Source: Firmicutes bacterium UBA1535
Lineage (GTDB): Bacteria > Bacillota > Clostridia > Tissierellales > Sedimentibacteraceae
DNA length: 12,771 bases
Assembly: GCA_002323775.1 (NCBI GenBank)
Contig: DCPV01000159.1
Span: forward strand, 1-12,771
Reading direction: 5' to 3'
Shown here: positions 1 through 5,911 of the stretch, one piece after another
Layout: every line of letters starts with the position of its first letter
Position numbering within the stretch: position 1 is the first letter of the stretch
The notes under the pieces: model-generated
Database searches by the model: none
Told to the model about the DNA's origin: nothing
The model's input: only the letters and a program-made list of their open reading frames with translations
Translations under genes and position numbers: made by a program

Positions 1-22
1 TAAATTTATAATTTTATTATTA

Positions 23-65
23 AAAAATAACAAACCTTAATCAGGCTTATTATTTTTATTTTTTC
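23..65. terminator. Hairpin terminator at the left edge
   Basis: The arms 23-30 and 50-57 are perfectly complementary (8 bp, A/T only). The stem continues inward through AA/TT and CCT/AGG with two single mismatches to a five-base loop at 38-42. T-rich sequence follows on the plus strand to base 65, and on the minus strand too, so it could work in both directions. It probably ends a gene lying left of the window and insulates the promoter at 110-138. Confidence 0.55.
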
Positions 66-109
66 ATAAAAAGACTTTACAATTACATTGAAATATTATA
101 TATTTTATA

Positions 110-138
110 TTGACACTTATATTGACACTTGATATATA
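110..138 (+). promoter_or_regulatory. Sigma-A type promoter for the membrane protein gene, with a 12-bp tandem repeat
   Basis: A perfect -35 TTGACA at 110-115 is followed by 17 bases and TATATA at 133-138. The -35 lies in a 12-bp unit that is repeated at once, giving a second TTGACA at 122-127; that second copy has no good -10 at the right distance. The predicted leader is about 145 bases long before the start at 292. The duplicated unit could also be a regulator binding site. Confidence 0.5.
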
Positions 139-291
139 AATTCTTAAAACTTTTTATAAAAAGCTTTGATTTATATATTTTATCAAAAAATTCTAGTAAG
201 TTTTTAATTGAGAATTAGTGCCATACATATTTCATCTATAACAAGTAAGCAACATTGTATTGCTATTAAATTAGTTTGGAGGAAAAACTAT

Positions 292-723
292 ATGAAAATT
301 GTATACCGTATATTGTTCATTTTACACATATTTGTAGGATTAGGAGCTATGGGCGGGGGAATGATGGCTATTTTAAACCCTCATAGTCCTTTTGGAATAA
401 CTTTAAAAAATTCACCTTTCACCAGTTTTCTTATACCAGGAATAATTTTATTTACAGTTATTGGTCTAGGGAATATTATAAGTGCTTTAGTAATCTATTA
501 TAAACCATGGTTTCATGGATATGTCAGCAGTGTGTTTGGTTGGGCACTTGTGATTTGGATTGTTGTCCAATGTATCATGCTTGAATCAGTTGTAGCTCTA
601 CACATAATATACTTTATTATTGGTCTAATTCAAGGCACATTAGCAATGGTTATTCTATTTAATCAGCGTATGTTTCCAGCTAACATTATTCTTTATTTTT
701 ATAAAAAAATATGCAATAAATGA
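292..723 (+). CDS. Small four-helix membrane protein of unknown function
   Basis: This encodes a 143-residue hydrophobic protein. Four likely membrane segments lie near residues 5-28, 45-69, 77-96 and 100-123, with short polar links and a basic C-terminal tail (YKKICNK). There is no signal peptidase site and no catalytic motif that I recognise. A glycine-rich stretch (GLGAMGGG) sits in helix 1. The frame is open from 208, but ATG 292 is the convincing start because GGAGG at 278-282 lies 9 bases upstream; the 28 extra upstream codons have no ribosome site. The gene stands alone behind its own promoter, with purB downstream in the same direction. I recall similar unnamed proteins in Bacillota but can assign no role. 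It could be a small transporter-like or stress protein, but nothing in the sequence shows this. Confidence 0.75.
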   Translation: MKIVYRILFILHIFVGLGAMGGGMMAILNPHSPFGITLKNSPFTSFLIPGIILFTVIGLGNIISALVIYYKPWFHGYVSSVFGWALVIWIVVQCIMLESVVALHIIYFIIGLIQGTLAMVILFNQRMFPANIILYFYKKICNK

Positions 724-809
724 CTCAGACAGTAGAGCATATGCCTTTTATAAAATAATTTAAAAATAGCAGCTTTTTAAATGCTAAACTTTTAACAGAT
801 TTTAATTGA

Positions 810-815
810 TATAAT
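810..815 (+). promoter_or_regulatory. Possible purB promoter, -10 element only
   Basis: A perfect TATAAT at 810-815 lies 38 bases before the purB start. No good -35 is visible at 16-18 bases upstream, so the promoter may be weak or activator-dependent. purB could also be read from the upstream gene, since no strong terminator lies between them. Confidence 0.35.
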
Positions 816-853
816 TAACAAAAATAATATAAATACACAGGAGAAATTATATA

Positions 854-2287
854 ATGAGTAAAGATATTTACGAAAATCCATTGATAACGAGATATGCAAG
901 CAAAGAAATGACCTATGTCTTTTCTGATAATAAGAAATTTACAACATGGAGAAAGCTGTGGATTGCCTTAGCAGAAGCAGAAAAGGAATTAGGATTAAAT
1001 ATAACTGATGAACAAATTAATGAAATGAAAGAAAGTTTACATAATATAGATTATGTGCTCGCTGCACAAAAAGAAAAAGAATTCAGACATGATGTTATGG
1101 CACACATCCATACATTTGGAACAGCTTGCCCTAAGGCTATGCCTATAATTCACTTAGGTGCAACAAGTATGTATGTAGGTGATAATACAGATATAATTGT
1201 AATGAGAGAAGCATTATTGATAATTAAAAACAAATTATTAAATCTAATAAATGTATTGTCACAATTCTGTTTAAAATATAAAGATGTTCCAGAACTTGGA
1301 TTTACCCATTTTCAACCTGCTCAATTAACTACAGTAGGTAAGAGAGCAAGTCTTTGGTTACAAGACTTATACATGGATTATGAACAATTAGAATTTTGTA
1401 TTAGCAAATTAAAGCTTAGAGGAGTTAAGGGAACAACCGGAACACAAGCGAGCTTTATGAGCTTATTCGAAAATGACAATGAAAAGGTTAAAAAACTAGA
1501 TAAAATGATAGCTGAAAAAATGGGGTTTGAAAGTTCGTTCCATTTAACAGGACAAACATATTCAAGAAAGCTTGATACAATAGTTGCAAATGTATTGTCT
1601 GGAATAGCACAAAGCTTGCACAAGGCAACAAATGATATCAGAATACTTCAAAGCTTAAAGGAAATAGAGGAGCCATTTGAGAAAAGTCAAATAGGTTCAT
1701 CTGCTATGGCATATAAGAGAAATCCTATGAGAAGTGAGAGAATAGCTTCATTATCAAGATTTATAATTTCAAATACTGCAAATATGGAAAATACAGCTGC
1801 AACTCAATGGTTAGAAAGAACGCTTGATGATTCTGCAAATAGGAGATTAAGTATACCACAGGGATTTTTGGCATGTGATGCAATATTGGGTATTGCGATA
1901 AATATCTTTAATGGAATGGTAGTAAACGAAAAAGTTATAGAAAAACATATAAAAGAAGAATTGCCGTTTATGGCTACTGAAAATATTATAATGGAATGTG
2001 TAAAAAGAGGAGGGGATAGACAAGAGCTTCATGAGGAGATAAGAACTTTGTCAATGCAAGCAGGGGAGCAAGTTAAAAAATTCGGCAATCCAAATGACTT
2101 GTTAGAAAGAATGTCTAATAGTAAGCTTATAAATTTATCACAAGAGGAAATAAATTTGATTGTCAATCCTAAAAACTTTATAGGCAGAGCTCCTGAACAA
2201 GTTGTAGATTTCTATGAAGAAGTTATAAAAAATTTATTAGAACAAAATAAAGCTGAATTAGGAATTGAAATTGAATTAAATGTTTAA
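854..2287 (+). CDS. purB: Adenylosuccinate lyase
   Basis: PurB cleaves SAICAR to AICAR plus fumarate in de novo purine synthesis and adenylosuccinate to AMP plus fumarate. It works in the cytosol as a homotetramer of the fumarase/aspartase superfamily. The 477-residue protein shows the superfamily signature loop at residues 281-291 (GSSAMAYKRNP), which holds the catalytic serine. It also has the FTHFQPAQ block with His152, a likely catalytic histidine, and GATSMYVGDNTD near residue 100. The ERTLDDSANRR and ELPFMATENIIM blocks closely match, from memory, the eukaryotic-type enzyme, and the length fits that branch better than the shorter B. subtilis form. AGGAG at 839-843 sits 10 bases before the ATG. 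No other pur genes are adjacent. In the signature, alanine replaces the proline I remember in MPYKRNP, so it is worth a check but unlikely to abolish function. Confidence 0.97.
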   Translation: MSKDIYENPLITRYASKEMTYVFSDNKKFTTWRKLWIALAEAEKELGLNITDEQINEMKESLHNIDYVLAAQKEKEFRHDVMAHIHTFGTACPKAMPIIHLGATSMYVGDNTDIIVMREALLIIKNKLLNLINVLSQFCLKYKDVPELGFTHFQPAQLTTVGKRASLWLQDLYMDYEQLEFCISKLKLRGVKGTTGTQASFMSLFENDNEKVKKLDKMIAEKMGFESSFHLTGQTYSRKLDTIVANVLSGIAQSLHKATNDIRILQSLKEIEEPFEKSQIGSSAMAYKRNPMRSERIASLSRFIISNTANMENTAATQWLERTLDDSANRRLSIPQGFLACDAILGIAINIFNGMVVNEKVIEKHIKEELPFMATENIIMECVKRGGDRQELHEEIRTLSMQAGEQVKKFGNPNDLLERMSNSKLINLSQEEINLIVNPKNFIGRAPEQVVDFYEEVIKNLLEQNKAELGIEIELNV

Positions 2288-2488
2288 AGAAGTTGAAGTT
2301 TAAAATTGTTATAAAGTTTATAAATTATTAAAGTTATAATTGTTGATAGGAATTTTAAAGATTATTTTATATATGAATGACTATGTAAATTATTTTATAA
2401 TTAAATCCAGCAAATTTAAGTTCAAGAAACTAAATTTGATTTATGTAAAATTTTTATGGACAAACTTAACTTTTAATTGTATAATTGG

Positions 2489-2539
2489 AATATCTCATAA
2501 AGTTTGACATTCATCTATGTTTATTTATGAGATATTTTT
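2489..2539 (+). terminator. 13-bp inverted repeat with T tail, possible purB terminator
   Basis: The arms 2489-2501 and 2524-2536 are perfectly complementary (13 bp). They are separated by 22 bases, and three more Ts follow directly, making a five-T tract at 2535-2539. It starts about 200 bases after the purB stop. The loop is long for an intrinsic terminator, so a protein-binding dyad is an alternative. Confidence 0.45.
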
Positions 2540-2551
2540 GGAAATATATAT

Positions 2552-2581
2552 TATGTCACAAAATAATAATTTTGTGACATA
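2552..2581. repeat. Perfect 13-bp hairpin with a 4-base loop
   Basis: The arms 2552-2564 and 2569-2581 pair perfectly around the loop AATA. The core is TGTCACAAAAT and its complement. There is no T tract next to it on either strand, so an operator or an RNA structure is as likely as a terminator. Confidence 0.6.
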
Positions 2582-2771
2582 TATGGCATAGAAAATCGAA
2601 AATACGAGGCTTAAATTTGACTTTTAATGCGTTTGAATTGTTTTCATGACTATTTATATCAAAATTAATCTATAGTTGTTTAAAATTGATTTATTTCCCT
2701 TGAAATCATTTTGCACTAATAATTTTAGTTTTCTAGCCTTTGTATCACTATTTAACTTTAATATATTCAAG

Positions 2772-2844
2772 TTAATGATAAATTAAAAGCTTTTTTTCTA
2801 TAATTTTGATTTAAAAGCTTTTTATACTTGGCATTTATCATTAA
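2772..2844. repeat. Long nested inverted repeat with two HindIII-like palindromic cores
   Basis: The outer arms 2772-2783 and 2833-2844 are a perfect 12-bp pair. Between them, TTAAAAGCTTTTT occurs twice, at 2783-2795 and 2811-2823. Each copy contains the self-palindrome AAAAGCTTTT, so the two copies can also pair with each other. The whole can fold as one long interrupted hairpin or cruciform. The T tract at 2791-2797 could also give a terminator. Confidence 0.5.
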
Positions 2845-2881
2845 TAAAATTTATTCTTGTTTGTAGAAAATAAATTTTATT
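2843..2881. repeat. 13-bp inverted repeat at the recombinase promoter region
   Basis: The arms 2843-2855 and 2869-2881 are perfectly complementary and A/T only, around a 13-base loop. A weak promoter-like pair, TTGTTT (2857-2862) and TTTAAT (2880-2885) with 17-base spacing, overlaps it. It may therefore be an operator for the recombinase gene. In DNA this AT-rich a chance dyad is possible. Confidence 0.4.
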
Positions 2882-2931
2882 TAATATTAGAAATCATATA
2901 TTAAAAAATATAAATATTTAGGAGAATTATT

Positions 2932-3924
2932 ATGGAATACAATTATTATGAATTAGCACCCTCCCCTATGTGTGATTTTTTAGAATATCTTATCTCAATT
3001 AAAGGTAAATCACCTAAAACTGTTCATGAGTATTTTTTAGATTTAAGAACATTTCATAGATATTTGTGCCTTAGATATAAGCTCGTGCCATCAAATTCTA
3101 TTTTTGAAGAAATAGATATATTTTTAATTAACTTAGATATTATTAAAAAAGTTAATCTATTTGATTTGCACGCTTTTATTTCGTTTATTGATAAGGAAAG
3201 AGATAATTCTAACCGAACAAAGGCTCGAAAAGTAGCATGTTTAAAATCTTTTTACAGGTATCTTTATAATATAATGAACATTATAAGTGAAAATCCAGCT
3301 GATAGACTTGAAGCCCCTAGACCTAGCAAAAGATTACCTATATATTTGTCCCTTGAACAATCAAAAGCTTTATTAGAAGCTATTGATGGACAACATAAGC
3401 TTAGAAATTTTGCTATAATAATGATTTTTTTAAATTGTGGTGTTCGATTATCTGAAATCGTCAGTATTGATTTAAACAATTATAAGAACGAAACACTTAC
3501 TGTTATAGGTAAAGGTAACAAGGAGCGTACAATTTACTTGAATTCTGCATGTATAAAATCTATAGAAGAATATCTTGATGTTAGAGATATCCCAATTGCA
3601 GGACATGAGCAAGCTATGTTTTTGAGTAATCGCAGAACAAGAATATCTCAAAGGGCTATACAGCATCTTGTTGAAAAATATTTGGTTGCTGCAGGTCTTG
3701 GTGACAATAAATTTTCACCGCACAAGCTTAGACATACTGCCGCTACCCTAATGTATCAGTACGGAAATGTTGATATCGTAGCACTTCAAGATATATTGGG
3801 TCATGAAAGTGTTGCCACAACACAAATATATACGCATATCAACGATGAAAGATTAAAGCAAGCAATTAAGAGCAATCCTCTTAGCACATATATGGATGAT
3901 ATCAAAAATGATGATAGCAAGTAA
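2932..3924 (+). CDS. xerC: Xer-type tyrosine recombinase
   Basis: A site-specific recombinase of the integrase/Xer family that cuts and rejoins DNA through a covalent tyrosine link. All catalytic residues are visible in the 330-residue protein: Arg172 (NCGVRLSE), Lys194 (GKGNKER), His264 and Arg267 (SPHKLRHT), His291 (LGHES) and the nucleophile Tyr300 (IYTH). Residues 10-125 form the N-terminal SAM-like core-binding domain, with the KSPKTVHEYFLDLRTFHRYL block typical of XerC/XerD. Length and motifs fit a chromosomal Xer protein rather than a phage integrase, which is usually longer with an AP2-like N-terminus. AGGAG at 2920-2924 lies 7 bases before the ATG. No phage or transposon genes are adjacent. 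The choice between XerC, XerD and a paralogue cannot be made from this window, so the symbol is tentative. The long repeat-rich gap upstream is unusual. Confidence 0.9.
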   Translation: MEYNYYELAPSPMCDFLEYLISIKGKSPKTVHEYFLDLRTFHRYLCLRYKLVPSNSIFEEIDIFLINLDIIKKVNLFDLHAFISFIDKERDNSNRTKARKVACLKSFYRYLYNIMNIISENPADRLEAPRPSKRLPIYLSLEQSKALLEAIDGQHKLRNFAIIMIFLNCGVRLSEIVSIDLNNYKNETLTVIGKGNKERTIYLNSACIKSIEEYLDVRDIPIAGHEQAMFLSNRRTRISQRAIQHLVEKYLVAAGLGDNKFSPHKLRHTAATLMYQYGNVDIVALQDILGHESVATTQIYTHINDERLKQAIKSNPLSTYMDDIKNDDSK

Positions 3925-3969
3925 AAATTATAAGGATAGTCTTTAAACAGATTTCAATTTTTATTATAT

Positions 3970-4016
3970 ATATAAGATATGGTAGATAAGTTATGTTTAG
4001 ATATCATATCTTATAT
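3970..4016. terminator. 12-bp inverted repeat between converging genes
   Basis: The arms 3970-3981 and 4005-4016 are perfectly complementary, around a 23-base loop, and the stem can extend inward by a G-U pair and two A-U pairs. It lies between the recombinase stop (3924) and the stop of the converging gene at 4070, where a two-way terminator would be expected. It lacks a clean T tract. Its geometry and its loop word TATGTTTA resemble the repeat at 2489-2536. Confidence 0.4.
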
Positions 4017-4069
4017 TATACGTATTGTGTAATACTATAAAAACTGATTTTAGCATATCAATTAATTGA

Positions 4070-4417
4070 TTAATTTACACAATATCCACAATTTATGTCA
4101 AATGGCATAATAAGTAGTTTTTGAATTTCCTTAAAATAATTTTCAAAAAACCATTTAATTGCTTTTCCATAATTTTCTTTGTTATCAAATTCCCAATATG
4201 AAAAATATTTTACACATTTCACTATTTTCGTAAGTTCTCTTGGCGGATCTCCAAGCTCAACTCCGTCTATAGTATAAAATCTCTTTATATATTTAATGTC
4301 GATACAGCCGAGCTGCTGTTTTTGTTTATCTATAATGCCTAATATAAATTCTTCAAATTCATTAAACTTATCAGGTTTGACCTGGAACAATTTAATCTCA
4401 GAAAAATTATTTTTCAT
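4070..4417 (-). CDS. Small ABM-like (dimeric alpha/beta barrel) protein, function unknown
   Basis: A soluble 115-residue protein with no signal peptide or membrane segment. Its pattern is a beta strand (FSEIKLFQVKP), a helix (FNEFEEFILGIIDKQKQQ), a strand (IDIKYIKRFY), a conserved-looking loop (DGVELGDPPRELTK), a strand (KYFSYWEFDN) and a long helix. This resembles the antibiotic biosynthesis monooxygenase-like ferredoxin fold, which usually acts as a dimer. I recall close unnamed homologues in clostridia with the same loop. No catalytic residues can be assigned; a heme-degrading or quinol monooxygenase role is only one possibility for the fold. The frame also allows GTG at 4426, but that GTG is part of the ribosome site GAGG (4426-4429). 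ATG 4417, 8 bases downstream, is therefore the better start. It is a single gene with its own promoter. Confidence 0.75.
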   Translation of the reverse strand: MKNNFSEIKLFQVKPDKFNEFEEFILGIIDKQKQQLGCIDIKYIKRFYTIDGVELGDPPRELTKIVKCVKYFSYWEFDNKENYGKAIKWFFENYFKEIQKLLIMPFDINCGYCVN

Positions 4418-4476
4418 CTCTTTCACCTCATATTATATAAATTTATTTGATAAAAATATTTATTTACTATTCTCAT

Positions 4477-4505
4477 ATAATGACAGAACATTTATATTTT
4501 GTCAA
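4477..4505 (-). promoter_or_regulatory. Promoter for the ABM-like gene
   Basis: Read on the minus strand, a perfect TTGACA (4505-4500) is followed by 17 bases and CATTAT (4482-4477). It sits 60 bases upstream of the start at 4417. Confidence 0.5.
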
Positions 4506-4565
4506 CGCTTTTATAATTCGTTTAATAATTTCTTTTTATTCATTACAAAATATTCCTTTATATTT

Positions 4566-4588
4566 TAATAGTATTAGAGATACTATTA
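4566..4588. terminator. 9-bp hairpin at the 3' end of the LysM gene
   Basis: The arms 4566-4574 and 4580-4588 pair perfectly around a 5-base loop. The right arm covers the stop codon of the LysM gene (4586-4588). There is no T tract on the minus strand after it, so terminator activity is uncertain; it may only protect the 3' end. Confidence 0.3.
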
Positions 4589-4891
4589 GTATATAGGTAT
4601 TAACAGTGTATCTCCGGGGTATATTTCACTGTTGGTTATTTTGTTTAGTTTCTCTATTGTATGTATAAAATCATCTATCCTTAGATTATTGTTAAATTGA
4701 GACGCTATTTTCCATAAGCTATCCCCTTTTTCAACATATACACGTTCGAATTTAAGTGCATTTGCTGAATATACTTTTGTAAATGATGATATTATCATAA
4801 ATATTATAAGACTTATTATTAGAACTAATGAAAACATAAAAACTCTAAATCTTTTAATATTTGTCACTCTGTATTTATTTAGTATTATCAT
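4586..4891 (-). CDS. yneA: YneA-like SOS cell-division suppressor (membrane anchor plus LysM)
   Basis: A 101-residue protein with a basic N-terminus (NKYRVTNIKRFR), one hydrophobic segment at about residues 17-39, and a LysM domain from about residue 51 to the end (VEKGDSLWKIASQF ... EIYPGDTLLIP). LysM binds peptidoglycan and the helix anchors it in the membrane. This size, layout and divergent position next to lexA match B. subtilis YneA (105 residues). YneA is made after DNA damage and delays septum formation. GAGG at 4899-4902 sits 7 bases before the ATG. The promoter at 4991-5019 has a LexA-box match in its spacer and a second one just downstream, so damage induction is well supported. 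Sequence identity to YneA was not computed, so function rests on architecture and context. Confidence 0.85.
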   Translation of the reverse strand: MIILNKYRVTNIKRFRVFMFSLVLIISLIIFMIISSFTKVYSANALKFERVYVEKGDSLWKIASQFNNNLRIDDFIHTIEKLNKITNSEIYPGDTLLIPIY

Positions 4892-4907
4892 TTTATTTCC
4901 TCTCTCT

Positions 4908-4924
4908 TATAGCTTTCAGCTATA
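4908..4924 (-). other. Small hairpin just upstream of the yneA ribosome site
   Basis: Seven perfect base pairs (4908-4914 with 4918-4924) close a three-base GAA loop on the transcript. It ends five bases before the Shine-Dalgarno GAGG (4902-4899). It may stabilise the leader or modulate ribosome loading. Confidence 0.4.
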
Positions 4925-4966
4925 TTTTTATATAATATATTTACCATTTCTATTACAGCAAATTTT

Positions 4967-4980
4967 CGAATGTTTGTTTG
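4967..4980. promoter_or_regulatory. LexA-box-like site 1 (downstream of the yneA promoter)
   Basis: CGAATGTTTGTTTG is a near match to the Gram-positive GAAC-N4-GTTC box, with one change per half-site. It lies just downstream of the predicted yneA transcription start. Confidence 0.5.
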
Positions 4981-4990
4981 GTATATTTTT

Positions 4991-5019
4991 ATAATATCAG
5001 AACGTTTGTTCCTTGTCAA
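4991..5019 (-). promoter_or_regulatory. yneA promoter with LexA box in its spacer
   Basis: On the minus strand, TTGACA (5019-5014), 17 bases, then TATTAT (4996-4991). The spacer contains the perfect LexA half-site pair described at 5000-5011. LexA bound there would block RNA polymerase directly. Confidence 0.75.
5000..5011. promoter_or_regulatory. LexA box 2 (perfect GAAC-N4-GTTC)
   Basis: GAACGTTTGTTC is a perfect GAAC-N4-GTTC site, as known for Bacillus-type LexA (DinR). It lies between the -35 and -10 of the yneA promoter. Confidence 0.8.
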
Positions 5020-5038
5020 TACTTTTTTGAAAAATTTC

Positions 5039-5052
5039 CAAACAATTGTTTG
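5039..5052. promoter_or_regulatory. LexA-box-like palindrome 3 overlapping the lexA -35
   Basis: CAAACAATTGTTTG is a perfect 14-bp palindrome that resembles the two other boxes (shared core RAAY-N4-GTTY). It overlaps the first three bases of the lexA -35 (5050-5055), a position expected for autorepression. Confidence 0.65.
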
Positions 5053-5078
5053 ATTTTTATTTTATTTTATGTTATAAT
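5050..5078 (+). promoter_or_regulatory. lexA promoter
   Basis: TTGATT (5050-5055), 17 bases, and a perfect TATAAT (5073-5078). The -35 overlaps palindrome 3. The -10 lies exactly in the 8-base loop of a 16-bp perfect A/T dyad (5055-5070 with 5079-5094). Confidence 0.7.
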
Positions 5079-5147
5079 ATAAAATAAAATAAAAAAATAT
5101 TGAAATTACAATAAAAATAATAAATATATAATAGATGAAAGGTAATG

Positions 5148-5783
5148 GTGAACATTATGGCTTATGAAGATTTAAGTGGAATTCAGATAAAGATATTAGA
5201 GTATATAAAAAAGGAACTGTCTACAAGAGGATATCCCCCATCTGTTAGAGAGATGTGTAAGGCAACAGGATTAAACTCTACTTCTTCTGTTCATGCACAT
5301 TTGACAACTCTTGAGAAAAAAGGATATATAGTTAAGGGTAGCAATAAAATGCGTGCAATTGAAGTTACAGATATTGATAATCCATATGCGGACTTACCAA
5401 AGCAAGAGGTGGTTTATCTGCCTATCTTAGGAAATGTAGCAGCTGGTTCACCTCTACTCGCTGTTGAAAATGTAGAGGATTTGCTCCCTGTCTCAATAGA
5501 CTTTATCGGTAATAGTGAATCTTATGTATTAAAAATTAAAGGTGACAGCATGATTGAAGCTGGGATATTGGATGGAGATTATGTTGTTGTCAATAAACAA
5601 AATGTTGCTAAAAATGGCGATATTGTAGTTGCACTATTAGATGATTCTGCAACTGTTAAGACATTTTATAAGGAAAAGAATCACATTAGATTGCAGCCTG
5701 AAAACAGCTCAATGGAGCCAATAATAGTTAAAGAAGTTAGTATTTTAGGTATTGTTAAAGGACTTGTTAGAAGATACAAATAG
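5148..5783 (+). CDS. lexA: SOS repressor LexA
   Basis: LexA represses DNA-damage genes and cuts itself when RecA filaments form on single-stranded DNA. Counting from the chosen start (211 residues), the winged helix-turn-helix covers about 10-70 (PPSVREMCKATGLNSTSSVHAHL). The Ala99-Gly100 cleavage site lies in GNVAAGSP. The latent protease pair is Ser134 (GDSM) and Lys171 (TVKTF). All key residues are intact and the length is standard. The start is ambiguous. ATG 5145 sits only 2 bases after the AAAGG ribosome site (5138-5142), GTG 5148 is 5 bases after it, and ATG 5157 (MAYEDL, the usual family N-terminus) is 14 bases after it. GTG 5148 fits spacing best. It is divergent from the YneA-like gene and autoregulated through the boxes between them; corA follows 128 bases downstream. 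Confidence 0.96.
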   Translation: MNIMAYEDLSGIQIKILEYIKKELSTRGYPPSVREMCKATGLNSTSSVHAHLTTLEKKGYIVKGSNKMRAIEVTDIDNPYADLPKQEVVYLPILGNVAAGSPLLAVENVEDLLPVSIDFIGNSESYVLKIKGDSMIEAGILDGDYVVVNKQNVAKNGDIVVALLDDSATVKTFYKEKNHIRLQPENSSMEPIIVKEVSILGIVKGLVRRYK

Positions 5784-5911
5784 TATTAGTGGATTACTTT
5801 ATAAAAATCCGTTTTAAGAAATATATAATATACAATAAAAAGAAAGCATCTAATCTCTGCATTGATTTTTGTATATATTGTATCACTTGCAGTAGATGTA
5901 TAGGTAAATAC

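Larger units (their letters stand above)
2288..2931. other. 644-base AT-rich gap between purB and the recombinase gene
   Basis: No credible gene is present. The longest ATG frame I followed (from 2374, about 44 codons) has no ribosome site. The gap is unusually long for this window and holds four inverted repeats (2489-2536, 2552-2581, 2772-2844 and 2843-2881), listed separately. The recombinase ribosome site AGGAG lies at 2920-2924. Confidence 0.6.

Noticed and set aside
767..786. Weak hairpin TAGCA/TGCTA after the membrane protein gene
   Set aside because: The stem is only five pairs with no clean T tract, too weak to call a terminator.
1378..1623. Minus-strand frames inside purB, also at 1847-2032
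   Set aside because: They are opposite-strand shadows of a well-supported gene, without ribosome sites or family features.
2374..2508. Short plus-strand frame of about 44 codons in the gap before the recombinase
   Set aside because: There is no ribosome site, low-complexity AT-driven composition and no recognisable motif.
3264..3666. Minus-strand frames inside the recombinase gene
   Set aside because: They are opposite-strand shadows of a gene with all catalytic residues intact.
4057..4070. 14-bp A/T-rich palindrome ATCAATTAATTGAT at the end of the ABM-like gene
   Set aside because: It is short, overlaps a stop codon region and is easily expected by chance in such AT-rich sequence.
5789..5911. 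41-codon Cys-rich N-terminal extension of the CorA-type protein
   Set aside because: It has no ribosome site and no family likeness; ATG 5912 has an AGG at good spacing.
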